A DNA stretch of 64,000 bases from Streptomyces sp. ADI96-02. GTDB taxonomy: Bacteria > Actinomycetota > Actinomycetes > Streptomycetales > Streptomycetaceae. The translations under genes were made by a program, and so were the position numbers. Under the pieces are notes generated by a model. It did not search any database. It worked only from the letters and a program-made list of their open reading frames with translations, and was not told the origin of the DNA. Position 1 is the stretch's first letter. Every line of letters begins with the position of its first letter. The stretch covers positions 5,036,939 to 5,100,938 of the forward strand of contig NZ_ML123034.1 of assembly GCF_003846185.1 (NCBI RefSeq). The letters run 5' to 3'. Shown one piece after another: positions 1 through 9,430 of this stretch.

Positions 1-2364
1 CCCGCCGCCCCGCCGCGGGTGCCCCGGCCGGCCGCGCCCGCGACCCCGCCGACGGCCGCCCCCCCGCCGATCGGGCCCCCGGCCGTTCCTCCGGTGGCCG
101 CCCCCCCGGCGGCCGGACCTCCCGCGAGCGCCCTCGCCGCCTGGCTGCGCACCCCCCGCCCCGTGCGGGAACCCGGCGTCTGGCGGTTCGGCCACACCCC
201 CCGCCCGCCGGAGCGGCCCGAAGGCGTCTCCGACCGCTCCCTGCTGGTGGGCGCCCTGATCTCACTCCTGTCGGCACTGCTCCTGTGGTCGCTCTGGCGC
301 AACGGCTACCTGCCCTACCGGCTGGTCCCGCTGAAGCTGTTCACCCCGGGCGAGTGGTGGAACCCGGGGACGGCGGGCGGCCCGCGCACCATCGAGGGCG
401 CCGACGCCCTCACCGTGTACGAGGCGATCCTCTTCGGGCTGCTGGCCTACGCCTGCGGCCGGATGGGCAACTGGTCCGAACTCCTCAGCCGTCACGTCGC
501 CGCCCGGGGCCTGCCGTTCCGCGCCGCCGCCGCGGCCGTCGCGGCGGGCCTGGCCCAGCTCCTCGTCTGGAACGAGACGCTGCCCGTCGTCCGGCCCGTC
601 CTCATCCTGGTCGCCCGGGCCGCCGGCGGCGAGATCTACCAGAGCCAGACCGTCGTCAACATCCTCTACGCGCTGATCGGCGCGGCCGTGCTCTGGCCCT
701 TCGCCCGGCTCGGCCGCTGGCGCGAGCTGATCGCCGCCCGCCGGTCCGGTACGGGCGGCGCGCCCGCCCACCCCGCCCCGGAGCCCTCCGCCACCACCCC
801 CGACCAGTGGCCCGAACTGCGCGCCGCGGGCTGGACGGAGGCCGCCGACACCCTCGCCGCGGAAGTCGGCGCCGACCGGATGAACGACGTGGACGCGGCC
901 CGGCTGCGCCACGCCTGGGCGCTCGCCCTGCGCCGCCCCGACCGCGCCGCACCGCTGGCCGAAGCCGTCCTGCGCAGCGGCGGAGCCGCCGCCCTGCACC
1001 CCTCGGGCCGGCGCGACCTGCCCCGCCGCACCGCGCCCCACGACCTGCTCACCGGCCAGGTCCGCATCGGCCGCTGCGCCGAGGACCCGCACAACCCCTA
1101 CGCCCGCCGGGGCTCGGGCCTCGCCCTGGACCCGTCGCTGCTGGGCACCTCGCTGCTCGCCGTCGGACCGCCGGGATCCGGCAAGTCCGCGCACCTGGTG
1201 CGCCCGGTCGTCGAATCCCTCGGACTGAGCGCGCTGGCGGGCCGGGCCGCCGTGCTCGCCGTCGGCGGGGCGGGCTCGCCGCTCGGCCCCGACGACGCCT
1301 TCGACGTCGTCGTCCGCGTCGGCGACCCGGCCTCCGCCCACGACGTCGACCTCTACGGCGGCACCAGCGACCCGGACGAGGCCGCCGCCGTCCTCGCCGA
1401 AGGGCTCGTCGGCGACGTCGGCAGCCTCGACAGCCGCCGCGCCGCCACCGTCCTCGCCCAGCTCCTCGGCCCCTACCGGGCCGCCCACGGCCACTTCCCC
1501 TCCGTGCCCGAGCTGCGCGAACTCCTGGAGGGCGGGCCGCTCGCGCTGGACGGGCTGCGCTCCGCCCTCGAAGCGGCCGGCCACGCCCCGATGCTCCGTG
1601 AGCTGGAGGCCCGCGCCCGGCAGGCGGGCGGCCCCGGCGACCCCGCGCCGGTCCTCGCCGACCGCGTCGCGCTGCTCGACCGGCCCGCGTTCGCCGGATT
1701 CTTCGCCACCGGCCCGGACGCCCGGCCGTTCGCCCTGCGCTCCCTCGGCCAGCACCCGCTGCGGGTGCGGATCGACCTTCCCGAACGCGGCCACGCGGAG
1801 GCGTCCCGGCTGCTGACCCGGCTGCTGCTGGCCCAGTTCACCGCGATCACCGCGGCCCGCACCGACACCGGCCTCTTCGCCTGCCTGGTCCTGGACGACG
1901 CCACCCACGCCGTGACCGCCGAGACCGTCCGGGGCATCCGGCGGCTGCGCTCGGTCAACGCCGGCGCCGTACTCGCCCTGCGCACCGTCGACGACGTGCC
2001 CGAGGCCCTGCACACCCCGCTCCTCGGCGCGGTCGGCTGCACGGCGGCCTTCTCCGGCATCACCACCTGGGACGGCAAGCGCTTCGCCGAGGCGTGGGGC
2101 AAGGAGTGGGTGGAGACCCGCGAGGTCGCCCAGCACACCGTCTTCGCCGACCAGCCCTTCACCCGCGCCCTGCACGCCCTGCGCAAGCTCGTCACCGGCA
2201 AGGCGGTCACCACCGACGCGGTCACCGTCCGGCAGGTCGAGCGCGAGCGCTGGTCGGCCTCCGAACTCGCCTACGCGGTCCCGGCCGGACACGCGGTGAT
2301 CCGGCTGACCACGGTCGAGGGCGAGCACGCGCCCCCCCTGCTCGTCCGGCTCGGCGACTCCTGA
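1..2364 (+). CDS. Membrane-anchored P-loop ATPase, T4CP/FtsK-like (5' end outside window)
   Basis: The reading frame is open from the first base of the window, so the true start probably lies upstream; the first start codon inside is GTG at 19. The N-terminus is proline/alanine-rich. About four hydrophobic segments follow (bases 240-720, e.g. LLVGALISLLSALLLW), then a soluble part. A clear Walker A, GPPGSGKS, is encoded at 1165-1188 and is preceded by a small strand-like stretch (SLLAVG). This arrangement resembles type IV coupling proteins (TraD/VirD4) and FtsK-like pumps. No relaxase or conjugation gene is in the window, so a role in DNA transfer is not supported by context. The substrate is unknown. 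It ends 231 bp before the PucR-type regulator. Confidence 0.6.
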   Translation, partial: PAAPPRVPRPAAPATPPTAAPPPIGPPAVPPVAAPPAAGPPASALAAWLRTPRPVREPGVWRFGHTPRPPERPEGVSDRSLLVGALISLLSALLLWSLWRNGYLPYRLVPLKLFTPGEWWNPGTAGGPRTIEGADALTVYEAILFGLLAYACGRMGNWSELLSRHVAARGLPFRAAAAAVAAGLAQLLVWNETLPVVRPVLILVARAAGGEIYQSQTVVNILYALIGAAVLWPFARLGRWRELIAARRSGTGGAPAHPAPEPSATTPDQWPELRAAGWTEAADTLAAEVGADRMNDVDAARLRHAWALALRRPDRAAPLAEAVLRSGGAAALHPSGRRDLPRRTAPHDLLTGQVRIGRCAEDPHNPYARRGSGLALDPSLLGTSLLAVGPPGSGKSAHLVRPVVESLGLSALAGRAAVLAVGGAGSPLGPDDAFDVVVRVGDPASAHDVDLYGGTSDPDEAAAVLAEGLVGDVGSLDSRRAATVLAQLLGPYRAAHGHFPSVPELRELLEGGPLALDGLRSALEAAGHAPMLRELEARARQAGGPGDPAPVLADRVALLDRPAFAGFFATGPDARPFALRSLGQHPLRVRIDLPERGHAEASRLLTRLLLAQFTAITAARTDTGLFACLVLDDATHAVTAETVRGIRRLRSVNAGAVLALRTVDDVPEALHTPLLGAVGCTAAFSGITTWDGKRFAEAWGKEWVETREVAQHTVFADQPFTRALHALRKLVTGKAVTTDAVTVRQVERERWSASELAYAVPAGHAVIRLTTVEGEHAPPLLVRLGDS

Positions 2365-2409
2365 GCGCCCTCCCGCCGTCCCCGGCCGGATGACGGGAAG
2401 CGCTCCGGG

Positions 2410-2434
2410 GCCCGCCGTCGAACGGCCGGCGGGC
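2410..2434 (+). terminator. Possible hairpin terminator after the ATPase gene
   Basis: GCCCGCCG (2410-2417) pairs with CGGCGGGC (2427-2434) to give an 8-bp GC-only stem 46 bp past the stop codon. There is no T-run, which is normal in Streptomyces. In such GC-rich DNA a stem of this length could occur by chance. Confidence 0.35.
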
Positions 2435-2441
2435 ACGAGCG

Positions 2442-2471
2442 GTGACGGGAACCCTGCCTTCCTGGCAGAAT
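2442..2471 (+). promoter_or_regulatory. Possible promoter for the PucR-type regulator
   Basis: GTGACG (2442-2447) and CAGAAT (2466-2471) are separated by 18 bp, a loose match to the vegetative -35/-10 pattern. They lie about 125 bp before the ATG at 2596. This rests on pattern only. Confidence 0.3.
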
Positions 2472-2595
2472 CGAAGACAGCCGTTCATACGGGACGGCGC
2501 AATCCAGGCGCCCGACCCGGCACCGGCGGCCGACGCGCCGCCGCCGGGAGCGGCGTCACCGATCCCGTCCCCGACCTCCGAGGGTTGCCGGTCCC

Positions 2596-4173
2596 ATGCC
2601 CCCCACGCTCGCCTCCCTGGTCCAGCACCCGGCGCTCAAGCTCACGGTGCGCGCGGGGGCCGACCGGCTCGACACCCCGGTGCGCTGGGCCCACGCCAGC
2701 GAGCTCGCCGACCCCGTGCCGTACATGGACGGCGGCGAACTGCTGCTCGTCACCGCCACCAACCTCGACGCGCGGAACGCGGAGTCGATGCGCCGGTACG
2801 TGCGGCGGCTGGCCGGCGCCGGGGTCGCGGGCGTCGGCTTCGCGGTCGGGGTGAACTACGACGAGGTCCCGGCCGCCCTCGTGGACGCCGCCGAGGAGGC
2901 CGGGCTGCCCCTCCTGGAGGTCCCGCGCCGCACCCCGTTCATCGCGATCAGCAAGGCCGTCTCCGCCGCCATCGCCGCCGACCAGTACCGCGCGGTCACC
3001 GCCGGCTTCGAGGCCCAGCGGGAGCTGACGAAGGCCGCGCTCGCCGGAGACGGCCCCACCGGGCTGCTGACCCGGCTCGCCGCCCACATCGACGGCTGGG
3101 CCGCCCTGTACGACGCCTCCGGCGCGGTCGTCGCCGCCGCCCCCGACTGGGCGGCCCGCCGCGCCGCCCGGCTCACCCCCGACGTCGGACGGCTGCGCGA
3201 GCGGACCGCCCCCGCCAGCGTCGTCGTCGGCGACAGCGAGGACCGGGTCGAACTCCAGTCGCTCGGCACCGGCCGCCGCTCCCGCGGCGCGCTCGCCGTC
3301 GGCACCGGAGCGGCGCTGGGCACCGCCGAACGCTACGCCGTGCACTCCGCCGTCGCCCTGCTCACCCTGACCACCGCCCGCTCCCGCTCCCTCCAGAGCG
3401 CCGAACAGCGCCTGGGGGCCGCCGTCCTGCGGATGCTGCTCGCCGGGCAGCCCGACCACGCGCGGGCCGTCGCCGGAGACCTGTACGGCGGTCTGCTGGA
3501 CGCCCCGTTCCGGCTCCTGATCGCCGAGGCGTCCGCGCCCACCGGCCCCGACCTGCTCACCGAGACGATGCAGGCCGCCGCCGCCCGGTCCGGCGAGGCC
3601 CTGCTGCTGGTCCCCGAGGCCGAGCGGGTCGTCGTGCTGGCCGCCGACGGCGGGGCCGCCGTCGCCGCCTGCGCGGCCTACGCCGAGACGCAGGACGGGC
3701 GCGCGCCGCGCGAGGGAGGCGGCGGCGAGGACACCGAGGTCGTGGTGGGCCTCTCCGCCCCGTCCGGCCCGATCGCCGTCTCGGCCGCGTACAAACAGGC
3801 CGAACAGGCCCTCTCCGTCGCCCGCCGCCGGGGCAGGGCGCTGGTCGAGCACGAGGAGCTGGCCGCCGGGTCGGTCCTGCCTCTCCTCGCCGACGACGCC
3901 GTACGCGCCTTCGCCGACGGGATGCTCCGGGCGCTGTACGAACACGACGCCAAGGGCCGCGGCGACCTCGTGGCCTCGCTGCGCGCCTGGCTCTCCCGCC
4001 ACGGCCAGTGGGACGCCGCCGCCGCGGACCTCGGCGTGCACCGCCACACCCTGCGCTACCGGATGCGCCGGGTCGAGGAGATCCTGGGCCGCTCGCTGGA
4101 CGACCCGGACGTCCGGATGGAGCTGTGGCTCGCCCTCAAGGCGACCACCGCTCCCGCCCCCGCCGAGCACTGA
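2596..4173 (+). CDS. PucR-family transcriptional regulator
   Basis: This 525-residue protein has the PucR architecture. The N-terminal purine-catabolism-regulator-like domain covers roughly residues 1-125 (starting MPPTLASLVQHPALKLTV), a central GGDEF-like CdaR domain follows, and a C-terminal helix-turn-helix carries the family hallmark around VHRHTLRYRMRRVEEILGR. Family members activate catabolic genes for purines, GABA, amino acids or aldehydes in response to the substrate. The aldehyde dehydrogenase gene follows 233 bp later on the same strand and is the obvious candidate target, by inference. The ATG at 2596 is preceded by GAGGG at a fair distance. The inducer cannot be read from sequence. 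Confidence 0.88.
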   Translation: MPPTLASLVQHPALKLTVRAGADRLDTPVRWAHASELADPVPYMDGGELLLVTATNLDARNAESMRRYVRRLAGAGVAGVGFAVGVNYDEVPAALVDAAEEAGLPLLEVPRRTPFIAISKAVSAAIAADQYRAVTAGFEAQRELTKAALAGDGPTGLLTRLAAHIDGWAALYDASGAVVAAAPDWAARRAARLTPDVGRLRERTAPASVVVGDSEDRVELQSLGTGRRSRGALAVGTGAALGTAERYAVHSAVALLTLTTARSRSLQSAEQRLGAAVLRMLLAGQPDHARAVAGDLYGGLLDAPFRLLIAEASAPTGPDLLTETMQAAAARSGEALLLVPEAERVVVLAADGGAAVAACAAYAETQDGRAPREGGGGEDTEVVVGLSAPSGPIAVSAAYKQAEQALSVARRRGRALVEHEELAAGSVLPLLADDAVRAFADGMLRALYEHDAKGRGDLVASLRAWLSRHGQWDAAAADLGVHRHTLRYRMRRVEEILGRSLDDPDVRMELWLALKATTAPAPAEH

Positions 4174-4406
4174 GCGCCCGGCCCGGCCCCTCGCGGGTCC
4201 GTGCCCGTGTCCGTATCCATGTGGACATCCGTGTGAACGCATCCCCCGCACAGCCGTCGCCTGCGACAAAGCGGAGCACCCGGGCCGCGCCCCGCTCCAT
4301 CCCGGACAAACACTCCGGGCCTCCCGCCGCCTACCGTGGGACCACAGCGGTGGGCCTCCCGGGCGCCCGCCCCCTCCGTCACGACCTCCGAAGGGCCGGA
4401 ACCTCC

Positions 4407-5852
4407 ATGACTTCCACCCACGCCTTCTGGCTGGCCGGCCGCCAGGCCACCGGTGCGGACAGCTTCGACGTCACCAACCCGTACGACGGACGGCTCGTCG
4501 GCACCGTCAGCGTGCCGACCGACGCCCAGGTCGAGGAGGCCGTCGCCGCCGCCCACGCGGTGCGCGAGGAGTTCGCCGCGACCCCGGCGCACGTACGGGC
4601 CGCCGCGCTCGACCACGTCGTACGGCGGCTGGGGGAGCGCACCGAGGAGATCGCCCAGCTGATCTCGGCGGAGAACGGCAAGCCGATCAAGTGGGCCCGC
4701 GGCGAGGTCGGCCGGGCCGTGTCCGTGTTCCGGTTCGCCGCCGAGGAGGCCCGCCGCTTCAACGGCGGCGACGCCCAGCGGCTCGACACCGACCTCGGCG
4801 GCACCGGCCGCCTCGGCCTGACCCGCCGCTTCCCGCGCGGCGCCGTCCTCGGCATCGCGCCCTTCAACTTCCCGCTGAACCTCAGCGCCCACAAGGTCGC
4901 CCCGGCCATCGCGGTCGGCGCGCCGATCATCCTCAAGCCCGCCCCGGCCACTCCCATCTCCGCGCTGATCCTGGGCGAGCTGCTGGCCGAGACGGACCTC
5001 CCGGCCGGCTCCTGGTCCGTCCTGACGGTCCCGAACGACAGGATGCCCGCCCTCGTCCAGGACGAGCGGCTGCCGGTCATCTCCTTCACCGGGTCCGGAC
5101 CGGTCGGCTACGCGATCATGGACTCCGTCCCCCGCAAGCACTGCACCCTGGAGCTCGGCGGCAACGGCGCGGCGGTCGTCCTGGCCGACTACGCCTCCGA
5201 GGAGGACCTGGACTGGGCCGCGACGCGGATCGCGACCTTCTCCAACTACCAGGGCGGCCAGTCCTGCATCTCCGTGCAGCGCGTCATCGCGGACGCCTCC
5301 GTCTACGACCGGCTGGCGCCCAAGGTCGTCGCCGCCGTCGAGGCCCTGGTCACCGGTGACCCGGCCGACGCCGCCACCGACGTCGGCCCGCTGGTCAGCG
5401 AGGACGCCGCCCGGCGCGTGGAGTCCTGGGTCGACGAGGCCGTGGAGGCCGGCGCCGAGCTGCTGACCGGCGGCAAGCGCGACGGGGCGACCTACGCCCC
5501 GACCGTCCTCGCCGGCCTGCCCGACGGCGTGAAGCTCTCCTGCGAGGAGGTCTTCGGGCCGGTCATGTCCCTCCAGAGGGTGAACGGCGAGGCCGAGGCG
5601 TTCGCCGCCGTCAACTCCTCCCCGTACGGGCTCCAGGCCGGCGTCTTCACCCACGACCTGCAGACCGCGTTCCGCGCGCACCGGGCCCTGGAGGTGGGCG
5701 GCGTGATCATCGGCGACGTGCCCTCCTACCGCGCCGACCAGATGCCCTACGGCGGCGCCAAGCAGTCCGGCGTCGGCCGCGAGGGCGTGCGCTACGCCAT
5801 GGACGACTACACCTACGAGCGGGTCCTGGTCCTCACCGGCCTCGCGCTGTAG
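4407..5852 (+). CDS. NAD(P)-dependent aldehyde dehydrogenase
   Basis: A 481-residue, full-length ALDH-superfamily enzyme that oxidises an aldehyde to the acid. Visible family features are the Rossmann-region block FTGSGPVGY, the catalytic Glu in LELGGN (about residue 249), the nucleophile Cys in GGQSCIS (about residue 287), and the EEVFGPV block near the C-terminus. The reading frame is open far upstream, but the family N-terminus begins at this ATG (WLAGRQATGADSFDVTNPYDG), with a purine-rich AAGGGCCGGAA stretch before it. The substrate is not evident. Coupling to the upstream PucR-type gene suggests an inducible catabolic role, for example in polyamine/GABA or other amine-derived aldehyde breakdown. 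A strong hairpin follows the stop codon. Confidence 0.9.
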   Translation: MTSTHAFWLAGRQATGADSFDVTNPYDGRLVGTVSVPTDAQVEEAVAAAHAVREEFAATPAHVRAAALDHVVRRLGERTEEIAQLISAENGKPIKWARGEVGRAVSVFRFAAEEARRFNGGDAQRLDTDLGGTGRLGLTRRFPRGAVLGIAPFNFPLNLSAHKVAPAIAVGAPIILKPAPATPISALILGELLAETDLPAGSWSVLTVPNDRMPALVQDERLPVISFTGSGPVGYAIMDSVPRKHCTLELGGNGAAVVLADYASEEDLDWAATRIATFSNYQGGQSCISVQRVIADASVYDRLAPKVVAAVEALVTGDPADAATDVGPLVSEDAARRVESWVDEAVEAGAELLTGGKRDGATYAPTVLAGLPDGVKLSCEEVFGPVMSLQRVNGEAEAFAAVNSSPYGLQAGVFTHDLQTAFRAHRALEVGGVIIGDVPSYRADQMPYGGAKQSGVGREGVRYAMDDYTYERVLVLTGLAL

Positions 5853-5914
5853 CACCCCCGACGACCCCGCCCGCCTTCCGCCCGGACAGCGAGCGCGGGC
5901 GGGGCACGAGAAGG

Positions 5915-5949
5915 ACGGCCGGAGCCCGCTGTGCGGGGGCTCCGGCCGT
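5915..5949 (+). terminator. Hairpin terminator after the aldehyde dehydrogenase gene
   Basis: ACGGCCGGAGCCC (5915-5927) is perfectly complementary to GGGCTCCGGCCGT (5937-5949): a 13-bp stem with a 9-nt loop, 63 bp past the stop codon. Confidence 0.75.
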
Positions 5950-6085
5950 TCGGCGTTCCCGGGCGCGCCCGGGGGCCGGTGCGGGTGCCGTGCGGCGGGC
6001 AGACGGGTTACATACGGAACAGGAGCAACGACTAGCAGCCCGTACGTCCGCCCGAGCGGCGGCGCGCGGCGAGGTGAGGTCCCCG

Positions 6086-8032
6086 ATGTCCGCACCACAC
6101 AACACCCCCCAGGCGCCCCGGGTCACCGAGCGCGAGGCGCGGCGGGTCGCCGAGGCGGCCCGCGAGCAGGAGTGGCACAAGCCCAGCTTCGCCAAGGAGC
6201 TGTTCCTCGGCCGCTTCCGGCTCGACCTGATCCATCCGCATCCGCTGCCGCCGCCCGACGACATCCGGCGCGGCGAGGAGTTCCTGGCCCGGCTGCGCAC
6301 CTTCTGCGAGACGCGGGTCGACGGGGCCCGGATCGAGCGCGAGGCGAAGATCCCGGACGAGGTGATCGACGGACTCAAGCAGCTCGGCGCCCTCGGCATG
6401 AAGATCGATACGAAGTACGGCGGCCTCGGCCTCACCCAGGTGTACTACAACAGGGCGCTCGCGCTGGCCGGATCGGCCAGCCCCGCGATCGGCGCGCTGC
6501 TCTCCGCCCATCAGTCGATCGGCGTACCGCAGCCGTTGAAGATCTTCGGCACGCAGGAGCAGAAGGACGTCTACCTGCCCCGGCTGGCCCGCACCGACAT
6601 CTCCGCCTTCCTCCTCACCGAGCCCGACGTCGGCTCCGACCCGGCCCGGCTCGCCACCGCAGCCGTGCCCGACGGCCCGGACTACATCCTGGACGGCGTG
6701 AAGCTGTGGACCACCAACGGCGTCATCGCCGACCTGCTGGTCGTCATGGCCCGGGTCCCCGCCTCCGAGGGCCACCGCGGCGGCATCACCGCGTTCGTCG
6801 TCGAGGCCGACGCCCCCGGCGTCACGGTGGAGCACCGCAACGCCTTCATGGGCCTGCGCGGCATCGAGAACGGCGTCACCCGCTTCGACCGCGTCCGGGT
6901 TCCCGGGGCCTGCCGGATCGGGGCCGAGGGCGCCGGCCTGAAGATCGCCCTCACCACCCTCAACACCGGCCGCCTCTCGCTGCCCGCGATGTGCGTCGGC
7001 GCCGGCAAGTGGTGCCTGAAGATCGCCCGCGAATGGTCCGCCGTGCGCGAGCAGTGGGGCCGGCCCGTCGCCCGGCACGAGGCGGTCGGCGCGAAGATCT
7101 CGTTCATCGCGGCCACCACCTTCGCGCTGGAGGCCGTCGTCGACCTCTCCTCGCAGATGGCCGACGAGGACCGCAACGACATCCGCATCGAGGCCGCCCT
7201 CGCGAAGCTGTACGGCTCCGAGATGGGCTGGCTGATCGCCGACGAACTGGTCCAGATCCGCGGCGGACGCGGCTTCGAGACGGCCGAGTCGCTGGCCGCC
7301 CGCGGCGAACGCGCCGTGCCCGCCGAGCAGATGCTCCGCGACATGCGGATCAACCGGATCTTCGAGGGCTCCACCGAGATCATGCACCTGCTGATCGCAC
7401 GCGAGGCCGTCGACGCCCACCTCAAGGTCGCCGGCGACATCATCGACCCCGACAAACCGCTCTCCGCCAAGGCGAGGGCCGGTGCGAACGCCGCCGGGTT
7501 CTACGCCCGCTGGCTGCCCAGGCTCGTCGCCGGACCGGGTCAGCTCCCGCGCACGTACCCGGAGTTCCACCCGCCCGGCCACCCCGACCTCTCCGGCCAC
7601 CTCCGGTACGTCGAGCGCTCCTCCCGCAAGCTCGCCCGCTCCACCTTCTACGCCATGTCGCGGTGGCAGGGCCGGATGGAGACCAAGCAGGGCTTCCTCG
7701 GCCGGGTCGTCGACATCGGCGCCGAGCTCTTCGCGATGAGCGCCGCCTGCGTCCGCGCCGAGCACCTGCGCGGCGCCGGCGATCACGGCCGCGAGGCCTA
7801 CCAGCTCGCCGACGCCTTCTGCCACCAGTCGCGGGTGCGCGTCGAGGAGCTGTTCACCCGCCTGTGGTCCAACACCGACGACCTCGACCGCAGGGTCGTC
7901 GACGGCGTCCTGTCCGGCGCCTACACCTGGCTGGAAGAAGGCGTCGTCGACCCCAGCGGCGACGGCCCCTGGATCGCCGACGCCACCCCGGGCCCCTCCA
8001 CCGAGCCGAACAGGCACCGCCCGGTGCGCTGA
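6086..8032 (+). CDS. Acyl-CoA dehydrogenase, long FadE/VLCAD-like type
   Basis: A 648-residue FAD-dependent acyl-CoA dehydrogenase that introduces the alpha-beta double bond in fatty acyl-CoA beta-oxidation. The core domain (about residues 60-450) has the flavin/substrate block LTEPDVGSDPARLAT, the WTTNG block, and the active-site region RIFEGSTEIMHLL with the expected catalytic Glu near residue 427. It is longer than the usual ~380-residue enzymes because of a helical C-terminal extension of about 200 residues, as in long- or very-long-chain acyl-CoA dehydrogenases. The ATG is chosen because GAGGTGAGG lies 6-14 bp before it; the frame is open further upstream, but that part does not look like protein. 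It is flanked by hairpins, so probably monocistronic. Confidence 0.9.
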   Translation: MSAPHNTPQAPRVTEREARRVAEAAREQEWHKPSFAKELFLGRFRLDLIHPHPLPPPDDIRRGEEFLARLRTFCETRVDGARIEREAKIPDEVIDGLKQLGALGMKIDTKYGGLGLTQVYYNRALALAGSASPAIGALLSAHQSIGVPQPLKIFGTQEQKDVYLPRLARTDISAFLLTEPDVGSDPARLATAAVPDGPDYILDGVKLWTTNGVIADLLVVMARVPASEGHRGGITAFVVEADAPGVTVEHRNAFMGLRGIENGVTRFDRVRVPGACRIGAEGAGLKIALTTLNTGRLSLPAMCVGAGKWCLKIAREWSAVREQWGRPVARHEAVGAKISFIAATTFALEAVVDLSSQMADEDRNDIRIEAALAKLYGSEMGWLIADELVQIRGGRGFETAESLAARGERAVPAEQMLRDMRINRIFEGSTEIMHLLIAREAVDAHLKVAGDIIDPDKPLSAKARAGANAAGFYARWLPRLVAGPGQLPRTYPEFHPPGHPDLSGHLRYVERSSRKLARSTFYAMSRWQGRMETKQGFLGRVVDIGAELFAMSAACVRAEHLRGAGDHGREAYQLADAFCHQSRVRVEELFTRLWSNTDDLDRRVVDGVLSGAYTWLEEGVVDPSGDGPWIADATPGPSTEPNRHRPVR

Positions 8033-8043
8033 ACCGCCGCACG

Positions 8044-8070
8044 GGGTGCGTCCACGGGCCGGACGCACCC
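8044..8070 (+). terminator. Hairpin terminator after the acyl-CoA dehydrogenase gene
   Basis: GGGTGCGTCC (8044-8053) and GGACGCACCC (8061-8070) form a perfect 10-bp stem with a 7-nt loop, starting 12 bp past the stop codon. Confidence 0.7.
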
Positions 8071-8167
8071 GCCGGCAGCCCGCCGCGGGACCCGGGACCG
8101 CGAATCACCCCCGCACCCGGGGGCCTTTCCGGACGCGCTGTCCCCGGACACAGCCGGAGCGGCAACA

Positions 8168-9430
8168 ATGGGGGGCATGAGCGACAGCCCCGCCCCTCTC
8201 GCCGATCCGCATCTCGTCTTCGACGCAGCGGACGGCCGCCGGGATCTCGTGATCCTCGGCTCCACCGGGTCCATCGGCACCCAGGCCATCGACCTCGTCC
8301 TGCGCCACCCCGACCGCTTCCGGGTCACCGCGCTCTCGGCCGCCGGCGGCCGGGTCGCCCTGCTCGCCGAGCAGGCCCGGCGGCTGCGCGTGAACACCGT
8401 CGCGGTGGCCGCCGAGGACGCGGTCCCCGCCCTGCGCGAGGCGCTGCGGGAGCGGTACGGAGCGGGGGAGGCGCTCCCCGAGATCCTGGCCGGACCCGAC
8501 GCGGCGTCCGCCCTCGCGGCGAGCGCCTGCCACACCGTGCTCAACGGGATCACCGGCTCCATCGGGCTCGCCCCGACGCTCGCCGCGCTGAAGGCGGGCC
8601 GCACGCTCGCCCTCGCCAACAAGGAGTCGCTGATCGTCGGCGGCCCGCTGGTCAAGGCGCTCGCCGCGCCCGGCCAGATCATCCCCGTCGACTCCGAGCA
8701 CGCCGCGCTCTTCCAGGCGCTGGCCGCCGGGACCCGCGCCGACGTCCGCAAACTCGTCGTCACCGCCTCCGGCGGCCCCTTCCGCGGACGTACCCGCGCG
8801 GAGCTGGCCGACGTCACCCGGGAACAGGCGCTCGCCCACCCCACCTGGGCGATGGGCCCGGTCATCACGATCAACTCCGCGACCCTGGTCAACAAGGGCC
8901 TGGAGGTCATCGAGGCGCACCTCCTCTACGACATCCCGTTCGACCGGATCGAGGTCGTGGTCCACCCGCAGTCCTACGTCCACTCCATGGTGGAGTTCAC
9001 CGACGGCTCCACCCTCGCCCAGGCCACCCCGCCGGACATGCGCGGCCCGATCGCCATCGGCCTCGGCTGGCCCGAGCGCGTCCCGGACGCCGCCCCGGCC
9101 TTCGACTGGTCGAAGGCGTCCACCTGGGAGTTCTTCCCGCTGGACACCGACGCCTTCCCGTCCGTCGGCCTCGCCCGCCACGTCGGCACGCTCGGCGGCA
9201 CGGCCCCCGCCGTGTTCAACGCGGCGAACGAGGAGTGCGTGGACGCCTTCCTCGCCCGGAAGCTGCCCTTCAACGGCATCATGGACACGGTCACCACCGT
9301 GGTGTCCGAACACGGCGCCCCCTCCCCGGGAACTGCGCTCAGTGTCGCGGACGTCCTCGAAGCGGAGACCTGGGCCCGCGCACGGGCGCGGGAACTCTCG
9401 GCCAAAGCGACCGCGGAGGCGCGCGCATGA
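8168..9430 (+). CDS. dxr: 1-deoxy-D-xylulose 5-phosphate reductoisomerase
   Basis: The committed enzyme of the MEP isoprenoid pathway, making 2-C-methyl-D-erythritol 4-phosphate with NADPH. The 420-residue length is typical. Visible are the nucleotide-binding N-terminus ILGSTGSIGTQ, the block ANKESLIVGG, the metal/substrate motif VDSEHAALFQ, and the ASGGPFRG and NKGLEVIEAH blocks. Two ATG codons compete: 8168, with GGAG eight bases upstream, and 8177. I prefer 8168 for its ribosome-site spacing, but the protein core fits either. The stop codon overlaps the start of the protease gene (ATGA at 9427-9430), so translation is probably coupled. ispG follows two genes on. Confidence 0.96.
   Translation: MGGMSDSPAPLADPHLVFDAADGRRDLVILGSTGSIGTQAIDLVLRHPDRFRVTALSAAGGRVALLAEQARRLRVNTVAVAAEDAVPALREALRERYGAGEALPEILAGPDAASALAASACHTVLNGITGSIGLAPTLAALKAGRTLALANKESLIVGGPLVKALAAPGQIIPVDSEHAALFQALAAGTRADVRKLVVTASGGPFRGRTRAELADVTREQALAHPTWAMGPVITINSATLVNKGLEVIEAHLLYDIPFDRIEVVVHPQSYVHSMVEFTDGSTLAQATPPDMRGPIAIGLGWPERVPDAAPAFDWSKASTWEFFPLDTDAFPSVGLARHVGTLGGTAPAVFNAANEECVDAFLARKLPFNGIMDTVTTVVSEHGAPSPGTALSVADVLEAETWARARARELSAKATAEARA

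Noticed and set aside
262..2436. 724-residue minus-strand open frame opposite the first ATPase gene
   Set aside because: It mirrors the codon bias of the plus gene and has a Gly/Asp/Val-rich composition typical of shadow frames; no domain is visible.
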